Shown: in pieces, positions 1 to 7,003 of the stretch | Position numbering within the stretch: position 1 is the first letter of the stretch | Layout: each line of letters opens with the position of its first letter | From: an uncultured Treponema sp. | Lineage (GTDB): Bacteria > Spirochaetota > Spirochaetia > Treponematales > Treponemataceae | Assembly (NCBI GenBank): GCA_937902445.1 | Contig: CALELJ010000129.1 | Location: 1 to 9,937 of the forward strand | DNA length: 9,937 nt | Reading direction: 5' to 3' | The notes under the pieces: generated by a model | What the model was told of the DNA's origin: nothing | Databases searched by the model: none | The model's input: only the letters and a program-made list of their open reading frames with translations | Program-made: the position numbers and the translations under genes

Positions 1-2321
1 CAATGTGGACACATCATTCCTTCAACATTAAATGTCTTTTCCATAATTTTACTCCTTGGATGATTATTTTTAGCCCTGAACAAATTCAATCTCAGGGCAT
101 TGGTTACAACACAGAAACTTGAAAGACTCATGCAGGCTGCGGCAATCATTGGATTCAATGCAAGACCGAATTTCCTGTAAAAAAGTCCGGCGGCAAGTGG
201 AATACCCAGCACATTGTAGATGAAGGCCCAGAATAAATTCTGATGGATTATTCCAAGAGTCGAGCGGCTGAGTCTTATGGCATTGACCGCATCCATCACA
301 TTGTTTTTAACAAGTATCACACTTGCGGCATCAATGGCAACATCAGTTCCAGCACCGATAGCGATTCCCGTATCTGCGGAAGTGAGCGCTACGGCATCGT
401 TGACACCGTCACCTGTCATCGCGGTTGACCCAAATTCTTTTTTAAGGCTCTCGACGATTTTTGATTTTTCATCCGGTTTGACGGCGGCAAAAATTTTTGA
501 GATGCCGGCCTTCTTTCCGATTGCATTTGCGGTAATCTCATTGTCTCCCGTGATCATGGCAGTTCCAACACCGATCTTTTCCAATTCTCTGACAGCAAGG
601 ACAGCATCATCCTTAAGGGAATCAGAAACTGCAATGATGCCCATCACTTTTCCATCTGCGGAACACAGAAGCGGTGTTTTTCCTTCCGAAGCAAATCCAT
701 TGAGAAGTGACTGGATCTTTTCCTTTTCTTCCACACTGAATGAACTTATGGATCCAAGAACAAACTTTCCATTTCCGGCAAGAATTACTTTGCGGTCAAC
801 GGTTCCTTTTATTCCGGAACCAGGGATTTCCTCGTAATCCTCAACTTCAAAAAGATTGATGCCCGCGGCTTTTTCCATGACAGCCTTTGACAGCGGATGA
901 CTGCTTTTGCTTTCAAGGCTTGCGGCATAGGCAAGAAGTTCATCGACGGAACCGGAGAAATTCACAATATCAGTAACTTCCGGCACACCTTTCGTCAAAG
1001 TTCCAGTCTTGTCGAAACAGATCATTTTCGTGCGGCCGGCATTTTCAAGGGCGGCAGAATTTTTAAACAGGATTCCGTTTCTTGCTCCAACTCCACAACC
1101 TGCCATTATCGCCACAGGAGTTGCAAGACCAAGGGCACACGGACAGCTGATAACAAGAACTGCAACGGCACGAGAGATGGCAAAGGAAAATTCAGCACCA
1201 GACAGCAGCCACAGAACAAAAGTCAGAATGGAAATTGAAATCACGACAGGGACAAAGACTCCCGACACTTTGTCAGCAATGCGCTGGACCGGAGCTTTTC
1301 CGGAAGATGCCTCCATGACCATCTGGATGATTTTTGAAAAGCCTGTATCCTGCCCTACTTTTTCCGCACGGAATTTTACGAATCCCTGAGTACACAATGT
1401 GCTGGCATAGACTTTATCATCTTCGCTTTTTTCAACAGGAATGCTTTCACCAGTCAAAGAAGATTCATCAACTGAACAATGACCTTCGATTACAGTTCCG
1501 TCTGCAGGAATTTTTGAACCGGTTTTTACAATGACAACATCACCTGCAACAAGTTCTTCGGCCGGAACAACAGTCTCAATCCCATCGCGTTCAACAGTTG
1601 CCGTTGACGGAGCGAGTTTCATCAGGGATTTTATGGCACTGGTTGTCTTGCCTTTTGAGATGGACTCAAGAAGTTTTCCAACTGTGATCAAAGTGACAAT
1701 CATTGCGGCGCCTTCAAAATAAAGGTTCTTGAGGCAAAGAGAAATCAAGACGGAATCATTTGCCGAAACCGCACCCGTAAGAACAAAAAGCACCACAGTC
1801 GAATACAGGAAGGATACGCCGGAACCAAGAGCCACAAGGCTGTCCATGTTTGGCGAAAGATTTTTTATTCCATTGATTCCGTTTATGAAAAATTTTTTAT
1901 TGATGAGGAGAATGATCGAGGCAAGGATGAACTGGACAAAAGCAAAGGCACAGTAATTTCCCGTAAAGAAACCAGGAAGCGGAAGACCAAGCATGTGATG
2001 TCCCATGGAAAAATACATCAGAACAAGAAGAATGAAAACGGAGCTGAAAAGACGGCGTTTAAGCAACAGCGATTCCGGTTCCTTTTCAATCTCGCCTTCT
2101 TTTTCCGGACTTTCATGAGTTCCGCCTTGAACAGAAGCACCATAGCCTGCCTTTACAACAGCGGCGATGATCTCACCATCCGAAATCCGGCTTTCAACAG
2201 TCATTGTATTTGCAAGCAGATTCACGGAACAATTTTCGACACCTTCGAGTTTCGAAACGGCTTTTTCAATTCGCGCAGAACAGGCTGCACACGACATTCC
2301 GGTTATATTAAATTTCTGCAT
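1..2321 (-). CDS. copA: Copper-exporting P1B-type ATPase (CopA-like) with HMA domains at both ends; 3' end outside window
   Basis: Predicted inner-membrane pump that moves Cu+ out of the cytoplasm at the cost of ATP. The frame is open from ATG 2321 to the left edge (773 codons plus two bases). An AGGAG lies 5 bases before the start. Residues 1-65 form an HMA domain with GMSCAAC (Cys11, Cys14). Membrane segments fall near 91-110, 122-142, 160-182, 203-222, 354-374, 380-405, 696-714 and 723-745. Seen motifs are TGES 290-293 (actuator), CPC 393-395 (transport site), DKTGT with phosphorylated Asp437, the HP motif at His475, TGDN 591-594 and GDGVND 637-642. YN 702-703 and MSLSS 731-735 in the last two helices fit the Cu+ subgroup rather than Zn/Cd pumps. 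After the last helix the frame continues without a stop into a second HMA domain (GMMCPHC from residue 768), cut by the window. Family and Cu+ specificity are well supported by motifs; physiological role is inferred. Confidence 0.95.
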   Translation of the reverse strand, partial: MQKFNITGMSCAACSARIEKAVSKLEGVENCSVNLLANTMTVESRISDGEIIAAVVKAGYGASVQGGTHESPEKEGEIEKEPESLLLKRRLFSSVFILLVLMYFSMGHHMLGLPLPGFFTGNYCAFAFVQFILASIILLINKKFFINGINGIKNLSPNMDSLVALGSGVSFLYSTVVLFVLTGAVSANDSVLISLCLKNLYFEGAAMIVTLITVGKLLESISKGKTTSAIKSLMKLAPSTATVERDGIETVVPAEELVAGDVVIVKTGSKIPADGTVIEGHCSVDESSLTGESIPVEKSEDDKVYASTLCTQGFVKFRAEKVGQDTGFSKIIQMVMEASSGKAPVQRIADKVSGVFVPVVISISILTFVLWLLSGAEFSFAISRAVAVLVISCPCALGLATPVAIMAGCGVGARNGILFKNSAALENAGRTKMICFDKTGTLTKGVPEVTDIVNFSGSVDELLAYAASLESKSSHPLSKAVMEKAAGINLFEVEDYEEIPGSGIKGTVDRKVILAGNGKFVLGSISSFSVEEKEKIQSLLNGFASEGKTPLLCSADGKVMGIIAVSDSLKDDAVLAVRELEKIGVGTAMITGDNEITANAIGKKAGISKIFAAVKPDEKSKIVESLKKEFGSTAMTGDGVNDAVALTSADTGIAIGAGTDVAIDAASVILVKNNVMDAVNAIRLSRSTLGIIHQNLFWAFIYNVLGIPLAAGLFYRKFGLALNPMIAAACMSLSSFCVVTNALRLNLFRAKNNHPRSKIMEKTFNVEGMMCPH
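42..57 (-). promoter_or_regulatory. Internal ribosome binding site and in-frame ATG for a free C-terminal HMA protein (CopZ-like)
   Basis: Inside the ATPase reading frame, AAGGAG (57-52) stands 7 bases before an ATG (44-42, residue 760 of the ATPase). The protein starting there would read MEKTFNVEGMMCPHC, a typical beginning of a free-standing HMA copper chaperone such as CopZ. The frame has no stop between the last pump helix and this ATG, so two products are possible: a pump with a tethered C-terminal HMA domain, and a separate chaperone. The spacing and strength match the normal start sites in this window. Internal initiation is an inference, and the end of the domain is not visible. Confidence 0.55.
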
Positions 2322-2357
2322 GGAATCTCCTAAAAGTTAGCAATAAGCAACTCCACA

Positions 2358-2386
2358 AATATAATACAATTCAAATTAAATTTCAA
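2358..2386 (-). promoter_or_regulatory. Sigma-70 type promoter of the copper ATPase gene
   Basis: On the minus strand TTGAAA (2386-2381) and TATATT (2363-2358) are 17 bases apart, each with one mismatch to consensus. Transcription would start near 2351, giving a leader of about 30 bases before the ATG at 2321. The 90-base gap between the aminopeptidase and ATPase genes is AT-rich and shows no terminator, so readthrough from upstream is also possible. I see no CopY-type TACANNTGTA box and no clear CsoR or CueR site. Confidence 0.6.
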
Positions 2387-2411
2387 ACAGCTTACTTTTT
2401 AGTTTTTGTCA

Positions 2412-3692
2412 TTACTCTGCTGAATAAAATTCCTTCACCGCACGAACCATGTAACCTACATCATCAGTGCCGGCAGTTTCATAGGCGGAATGCATTGCCC
2501 ACTGAGCAAGACCAATGTCCACGCACCTGAGGGAAACATGGGCATTGCTTAGATTTCCAAGGGTAGATCCACCTGCGATGTCTGAACGGTTTGTGTAGAC
2601 CTGAACCGGCACTCCGGCTTTTTCACATACCGCGCGGAACATGGCGGAACTGATTCCGTCTGTGGTGTACTTCTGGGACGCATTGAATTTAATGACAGGG
2701 CCACCGTTGATTTTTGGTCTGTTGACAGGATCTGCGGAGGAACTGAAATTCGGATGCATGGCGTGGGCATTGTCGGCACTCAGCATGAAACTTTCCGCTA
2801 TAGCCACATGATAGTCCTCATCACTTTTTCCACAGGCGGAACTAAGACGCTTCAATACATCTTCCATAAAAGTCGAGTCAGCCCCCTGCCTTGTAAGGCT
2901 TCCAACTTCCTCATTGTCAAAAACACAATAGACTTTCATGGCACTTTCATTTTCCGACTGAAGGAATCCCTGCAATGTTGTCCACGCGCATTCAAGGTCA
3001 TCAAGCCTTGGGGATGCAATCATTTCATCATTTGCACCGGCAAAAGTTCCTGCATCCCGGCAGCAAAGGAAAATGTCGCTGCCCTTGATTTTTTCAGGAT
3101 CTGCGCCCGCAGATTTTGCGATGACATCCATCAGCTTTTCATCCTTGCTGCATGAGAAAACCGGAAGCATGTCGTTCTGCACATTGTATTTAACGCCATC
3201 ATTTACCTGGCGGTTCATATGTATTGCAAGACTTGGAATCATCAGCAGATTCCTGTCCACATAAAAAAGTTTTTCCTCGTAATCAAGGAGCGAATCTTTT
3301 TGAAGCAGCAGCCGGCCGGCGACAGAAAGAGGCCTGTCAAACCATGTTGAACAGATCATTCCGCCATATTTTTCAATGTTCAGCCTGACATAGGTCTGTT
3401 CAGAAACAATCTCAGGATTTTCCTTTACCTTGAAACCTGGAGAATCACTGTGGCTTGCGCATATGAGAAATCGGGAGAAATCTTTTCTCGGAACTGTAAA
3501 GGCAATTATGGAAGAACCGTTTCGTTTCACAAAATAGGATCCGCCCTTCGCAATGCTCCATTTTTCATTTTCGTGGAGTTCAACAAATCCTTTTTTACCG
3601 AGTATTTCCGCAATATTTGAAACTGCATGAAAGCAGCTTGGAGATTTTTCGATGAAGCCAAGCATTTCCCTGGCAAGTGCAATGTCTTTCAT
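2412..3692 (-). CDS. M18 family aminopeptidase (aspartyl aminopeptidase type)
   Basis: Cytoplasmic metallo-aminopeptidase of 426 residues, the usual length of bacterial M18 enzymes, removing N-terminal residues (often acidic ones in this family) from peptides. The dinuclear metal site is visible: HSDSPG with His81 and Asp83, SPRLDDL with Asp231, DNEEVGS with Glu261/Glu262, SADNAHA with Asp307, and AMHSAYETAG with His401. NDGVKYNVQND (164-174) and the C-terminal GGSTLGN and VDIG..QWAMHS blocks are also typical. There is no signal peptide. The ATG at 3692 has no Shine-Dalgarno sequence; it lies directly behind a promoter, so the mRNA may be leaderless. A second in-frame ATG at residue 10 (3665) has AGGGAA close before it, but using it would shorten the N-terminus just ahead of the conserved FIEKSPSCFHAV block. 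Substrate preference cannot be read from sequence. Confidence 0.95.
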   Translation of the reverse strand: MKDIALAREMLGFIEKSPSCFHAVSNIAEILGKKGFVELHENEKWSIAKGGSYFVKRNGSSIIAFTVPRKDFSRFLICASHSDSPGFKVKENPEIVSEQTYVRLNIEKYGGMICSTWFDRPLSVAGRLLLQKDSLLDYEEKLFYVDRNLLMIPSLAIHMNRQVNDGVKYNVQNDMLPVFSCSKDEKLMDVIAKSAGADPEKIKGSDIFLCCRDAGTFAGANDEMIASPRLDDLECAWTTLQGFLQSENESAMKVYCVFDNEEVGSLTRQGADSTFMEDVLKRLSSACGKSDEDYHVAIAESFMLSADNAHAMHPNFSSSADPVNRPKINGGPVIKFNASQKYTTDGISSAMFRAVCEKAGVPVQVYTNRSDIAGGSTLGNLSNAHVSLRCVDIGLAQWAMHSAYETAGTDDVGYMVRAVKEFYSAE

Positions 3693-3699
3693 GCTTGAA

Positions 3700-3728
3700 A
3701 TTATAACACAAAAAAAAGGGACTGTCCG
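3700..3728 (-). promoter_or_regulatory. Promoter of the aminopeptidase gene, overlapping the upstream terminator
   Basis: TATAAT (3705-3700) is a perfect -10 box. Seventeen bases upstream is CGGACA (3728-3723), which matches 4 of 6 bases of the -35 consensus and lies within the terminator hairpin of the galactosidase gene. Only 7 bases (3699-3693) separate the -10 box from the ATG at 3692, so the start of transcription should fall at or next to the start codon. The -10 box is convincing; the -35 box is weak. Confidence 0.6.
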
Positions 3729-3745
3729 AATCCTCGGCCAGTCCC
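3710..3745 (-). terminator. Intrinsic terminator after the GH35 gene
   Basis: In the minus-strand RNA, GGGACTG (3745-3739) pairs with CAGUCCC (3724-3718). After one mismatch the stem continues with CCGA (3737-3734 paired to 3729-3726) and closes on a 4-base loop. Eight U residues follow directly (3717-3710). This is a textbook Rho-independent terminator 22 bases after the GH35 stop codon. There is no matching T run on the plus strand, so it works in one direction only. Confidence 0.92.
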
Positions 3746-3767
3746 AGAAAAGAGTAAGGAAAATATG

Positions 3768-5936
3768 CTACAATTTCACCTGAGTATATGCAAAAGGTCT
3801 TGCGCAGACTGTCCTGACGTTTTTACAGGAGGAAGCGCCGCCAAAGTCAGCCCACTTTTCAATGAAGACTTCTGCATTTCTTTCAAGCGAATCAAGTTCC
3901 AGAATGAATTCATGACTGCCCTTTCCATAGCGTTTGAGACCGATCGACCATGGATAGTCGTCGCCGGCATAGATGGCATCATCAATAAGTTTTCCATTTT
4001 CATACAACCGGGCACAGTTTGCGGTGTAGGAAACATCGATGAAAACATCATCAAGATCATTCCACTGGTCGATGTTGATTTTATACGAGGCAGTCTTTTC
4101 GTTATCACTTATTTTCTCAAATGTCACTGCAGGAGCTTTTTTTGCGCATCCTGTTTTTTCATAGACTGCAAATCCATTTTCATCAGCCTTTCTTTCAAAA
4201 CCATCCGGCGTATTTTTCAGTTCCGGGAAAGCCTTGAATTCAATGTTTCCGTCTGTCTGGAAATTGAGTACTGTCTTTCCGCCGATGCATTCCTGATACA
4301 TGACATTTTCCGTAATGAAAATATGCTGAACTCCATCCACAAAAACCTTATGGGCATTCTCGGCATCTTTTCTCGTCAAGGTCACGATATCTTCATTGCC
4401 TGTTGGATTTCCAACAAACTGGTAATAGACAGCATCTGCCCTGTCAGATGAAGCGACATTGCTTGCCCCAACAAAAGTTCCGCCTGCTGGACGGGCGTTG
4501 CTGTAGAACACAAAAGCCCTGCGAGCATTGTCCAAAATGCACAACGGTGTACAAAGTGAAGTCTCGATTTCGCTATCACCGCATTTCATGTTGAACGGAA
4601 CAAAGAAAAAGTCACCGTCAAGAACATCGACGGCAGGAAATTTTACTCCATATTCACTTTTTTCAAGAACAACGTTTTTATGGTCTGCCATCTTGTTGCG
4701 TCTCTGGAAGCTGCTTGCAAATACCCATCCGCGTTTCTTTCCACACTTGCAGTCATAGGATCTCCAGCTTTCACGAAGGTCAGTGAAATTGGTTGCAGCA
4801 GTCGGATTGCTTTCAGGAAGGAAGGTATCAGTAGAAGCAAACTTTTCTCCAAAATCATGGACAAACATTGAATAGAGTTTTATCTCGCCGTAAGTTCCGT
4901 TTGGCATTCCGTACTGTCCGAGAGGTGCACGGAAGTCATAGTTCTTCACGCTCATATCGTTAAGGGAACCGGTCGCAATATTTTCTTCAAGTGTCGTCAA
5001 CTTTCCTTCAGGATTCTGGCCACCGTGGTACATGTAGTAACCAAGAAGATTGCATCCACTTGCCATTTTAGCAAGACTCATTCCGCCTATATCCTTAGGC
5101 TGGGCAACAGGACGGCGCTTCAATGTGACCTGAAGTCCGCCACCGAGTTCCGCAGTAAGATATGGATATTTCGACATATCGAATGTAATCGTCTCTCCAA
5201 TACCAAAATCACATCCGATGGCATGGTCGTTTCTTTCGTGGGTAAAGACATAGTTTCCGCTTGGCTCGATTTCAGTGATGCGCGGATCCCAAGGGGCCTC
5301 ACAGTAGCCACCCATGACAGGAAGCATTCCGGCTGTAACCGCACCACCCCAACCTGTGGCCGTATAAAGAGGAACATCAAAACCAATTTCACGTGCCATT
5401 TTTTCAAGGCGCTTCATGTGTGCCTCACCTTCAGCACCGCTGAGTCCACCGCAGTGTCCGTATTCATTTTCAATCTGGACACCAATGATTGGTCCTCCAT
5501 CATTTACAAAAAGACCTTTGACCTGTTCGTAAATCGCCTTGTACCATTTTTCAACTTCCACAAAATATTTTTCATCGTTTGTGGAACGGGCATCAGGGCA
5601 TTTTGTAAGAAGCCAGTCAGGAAATCCACCGTGACGTACTTCTGCATGACTCCATGGTCCGATACGGATTATGAATGAAAGTCCACACTCCTTGATAGTT
5701 TCAACAAACTTGCGAAGGTTTCTCCAGCCTGTCCAGTCGAACTGATTTTCAATTTCTTCATGATGAATCCAGATGACATACGAAGAGACAATATCAACTC
5801 CGCCTTCCTTCATTTTAAGAAGGGCTTCCTTCCAGTCACAGTCAGGATAGCGCGAATAGTGAATCTCCCCCATCACAGGGAACCATCTCTTTCCATCCCT
5901 AAAAAGGCTTTTGCTGTCATATGAATATGTTGCCAT
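3768..5936 (-). CDS. GH35 family beta-galactosidase, cytoplasmic
   Basis: Glycoside hydrolase of 722 residues, retaining mechanism, expected to remove terminal beta-galactose from oligosaccharides. GGPIIGVQIENEY (147-159) matches the GH35 active-site signature; Glu158, after Asn157, is the predicted acid/base. Glu263 in YLTAELGGG is the predicted nucleophile. The catalytic barrel covers about residues 10-350, starting with the conserved GEIHYSRYP (23-31); the rest should be beta-rich accessory domains, which I cannot assign. No signal peptide or lipobox is present, so it should act in the cytoplasm on sugar brought in by the adjacent importer. AGGAG lies 5 bases before the ATG. The gene sits after a terminator behind the MalG-like gene and has its own promoter and palindromic operator. 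Family is secure; galactosidase activity is the family norm, but the true substrate (galactan fragments, host glycans, other galactosides) is unknown. Confidence 0.93.
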   Translation of the reverse strand: MATYSYDSKSLFRDGKRWFPVMGEIHYSRYPDCDWKEALLKMKEGGVDIVSSYVIWIHHEEIENQFDWTGWRNLRKFVETIKECGLSFIIRIGPWSHAEVRHGGFPDWLLTKCPDARSTNDEKYFVEVEKWYKAIYEQVKGLFVNDGGPIIGVQIENEYGHCGGLSGAEGEAHMKRLEKMAREIGFDVPLYTATGWGGAVTAGMLPVMGGYCEAPWDPRITEIEPSGNYVFTHERNDHAIGCDFGIGETITFDMSKYPYLTAELGGGLQVTLKRRPVAQPKDIGGMSLAKMASGCNLLGYYMYHGGQNPEGKLTTLEENIATGSLNDMSVKNYDFRAPLGQYGMPNGTYGEIKLYSMFVHDFGEKFASTDTFLPESNPTAATNFTDLRESWRSYDCKCGKKRGWVFASSFQRRNKMADHKNVVLEKSEYGVKFPAVDVLDGDFFFVPFNMKCGDSEIETSLCTPLCILDNARRAFVFYSNARPAGGTFVGASNVASSDRADAVYYQFVGNPTGNEDIVTLTRKDAENAHKVFVDGVQHIFITENVMYQECIGGKTVLNFQTDGNIEFKAFPELKNTPDGFERKADENGFAVYEKTGCAKKAPAVTFEKISDNEKTASYKINIDQWNDLDDVFIDVSYTANCARLYENGKLIDDAIYAGDDYPWSIGLKRYGKGSHEFILELDSLERNAEVFIEKWADFGGASSCKNVRTVCARPFAYTQVKL

Positions 5937-5974
5937 AAACGCTCCTGTCTAACTTGTCTAAGTATAGTTTCAAT

Positions 5975-6006
5975 GGGGACAGACCCCTACAACGGGGACA
6001 GACCCC
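5975..6006. repeat. Two direct copies of a short GC-rich palindromic unit
   Basis: GGGGACAGACCCCT occurs at 5975-5988 and again at 5994-6007, a period of 19 bases. Each copy can fold with a GGGG/CCCC stem and a 5-base loop; the CCCC of one copy can also pair with the GGGG of the next, giving a competing hairpin. The unit is much more GC-rich than its surroundings. It lies in the predicted 5' leader of the GH35 transcript. It resembles dispersed REP-like palindromes, which is an inference. Confidence 0.8.
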
Positions 6007-6023
6007 TTTTTCACCTGAACTTC

Positions 6024-6051
6024 ATAATAGCACACATGAAGCCCAAGTCAA
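6024..6051 (-). promoter_or_regulatory. Promoter of the GH35 gene
   Basis: TTGACT (6051-6046) and TATTAT (6029-6024) are 16 bases apart, each with one mismatch to the sigma-70 consensus. The -10 box is preceded by TGC, an extended -10 element. Transcription would start near 6017, leaving a leader of roughly 80 bases that contains the paired GGGGTCTGTCCCC palindromes. With the terminator at 6069-6099 this makes the galactosidase gene a separate transcription unit. Confidence 0.72.
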
Positions 6052-6061
6052 CACGTGTTGA
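6048..6061. promoter_or_regulatory. Perfect 14-base palindrome, probable LacI-family operator
   Basis: TCAACACGTGTTGA is an uninterrupted palindrome with a central CG, the form of site bound by LacI/GalR repressor dimers. It overlaps the -35 box of the GH35 promoter by four bases, so a bound repressor would block RNA polymerase. The natural candidate is the LacI-type regulator whose end is at 9937-9863. I found no second copy upstream of the binding-protein gene inside this window. Confidence 0.6.
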
Positions 6062-6068
6062 TATATCT

Positions 6069-6099
6069 GAAAAATGAAGCGCGCAATCATTTGCGCACT
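6069..6099 (-). terminator. Hairpin terminator after the MalG-like gene
   Basis: Fourteen bases after the stop at 6113, AGUGCGCAA (6099-6091) pairs with UUGCGCGCU (6086-6078), nine pairs including one G-U, around the 4-base loop AUGA. The following run is UCAUUUUUC, a short U tract set off by three bases, so termination may be only partial. It separates the transporter genes from the galactosidase gene. Confidence 0.65.
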
Positions 6100-6112
6100 C
6101 CACGGTTCCGCC

Positions 6113-7003
6113 TTATTCCTTAACTGCAGCAGTAGACATGCTCATCATCATTGCTTTCTGGGTAAACAGGAAGAAGATGACAAACGGAACTGCGACAACC
6201 AGGGCACCGGCGGCAAAATTTGTGAACTCGTTTTTCTTGTCCGTAACAAAAGAGAACAGTCCAAGGGCAAGTGTCTGTTTTTCAGGACTGCGGAGAATCA
6301 TCTTAGGGAAGATGAAGTCCATCCATGGTCCGGTGAAACTTGAAACTGCAAGGAAAGTAATGATTGGCCTTGTCACAGGAAGAATGATCGTGACAAAAGT
6401 TCTGAAGTGGCTTGCTCCGTCAATACGGGCTGCCTCGTCAAGATTCTTGCTGACAGTATCCATGTAGCTTTTTACCATCCATGTGTTGTAAGGAATGTTT
6501 CCAGAAACATAGATGAGGACAAGTCCCCAGAGAGTATCAAGTCCACCGATGCGCATGAGGATCACGTAGATGGCGATCATTCCAACAAAAGATGGGAAAA
6601 TCTGAAGGACAAGAAGGCTCATCAAAAGTGTGTGCTTGAACATGAATCTGAACCGCGAGAAGACATAGGCGCTCAAAGACGAGATGATTACAGTAAGTGC
6701 TGTTGTCCAGATTGCGACAAAGAGAGTGTTCTTTAACCACATCCAGTAGTCTGTCTTTGTAAACAGATAGACGAAATGCTTGAGGGTGAATCCGTTTCCA
6801 AAAGTAATTTCCTGTCCGTTTGCAAGCATCATCTTATGACCATCGCCAAAAGGAATGATGCTGAGGTTTGCGATGCTGTTTCCAGGTGAGAACGCTGCAG
6901 AAACTACATAGATAAGTGGATAGAAAACCACAAGCGAAATTGCAACGAACAAAACATAAGAAAAAGTCATATTTAACGTGCGGACTGAATTCTGAATTTT
7001 CAT
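6113..7003 (-). CDS. MalG-like ABC sugar permease
   Basis: Integral membrane subunit of a CUT1-type carbohydrate importer, 296 residues, close to the length of MalG. Segments near 13-36, 90-118, 125-150, 156-170, 206-224 and 264-282 are hydrophobic, giving about six helices. The EAA loop that docks the ATPase is EAARIDGASHFRTFVTIILP (190-209). The C-terminus TAAVKE is like the usual TAGAVKG ending of MalG proteins. The ATG overlaps the TGA of the MalF-like gene (ATGA, 7003-7000), so the two are translationally coupled; GGAAGG before the ATG is the ribosome binding site. Pairs with the MalF-like protein to form the channel. Family assignment is firm; the substrate is not readable from this subunit. 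Confidence 0.93.
   Translation of the reverse strand: MKIQNSVRTLNMTFSYVLFVAISLVVFYPLIYVVSAAFSPGNSIANLSIIPFGDGHKMMLANGQEITFGNGFTLKHFVYLFTKTDYWMWLKNTLFVAIWTTALTVIISSLSAYVFSRFRFMFKHTLLMSLLVLQIFPSFVGMIAIYVILMRIGGLDTLWGLVLIYVSGNIPYNTWMVKSYMDTVSKNLDEAARIDGASHFRTFVTIILPVTRPIITFLAVSSFTGPWMDFIFPKMILRSPEKQTLALGLFSFVTDKKNEFTNFAAGALVVAVPFVIFFLFTQKAMMMSMSTAAVKE

Noticed and set aside
277..837. Open frame of 186 codons on the plus strand
   Set aside because: It lies fully antisense to the ATP-binding and phosphorylation domains of the copper ATPase, whose motifs are beyond doubt, and its product has no recognisable motif.
3765..4451. Open frame of 228 codons on the plus strand
   Set aside because: Antisense to the C-terminal part of the GH35 gene; no recognisable domain, and it starts inside the terminator-proximal end of that gene. 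A shadow of codon bias.
5025..5678. Open frame of 217 codons on the plus strand
   Set aside because: Antisense to the GH35 catalytic domain, including the active-site signature; composition is that of a reverse-strand shadow.
5994..6011. GGGGACAGACCCC followed by five T on the plus strand, read as a plus-strand terminator
   Set aside because: There is no plus-strand gene upstream; the stem is only four pairs, and the unit is one of two tandem repeat copies.
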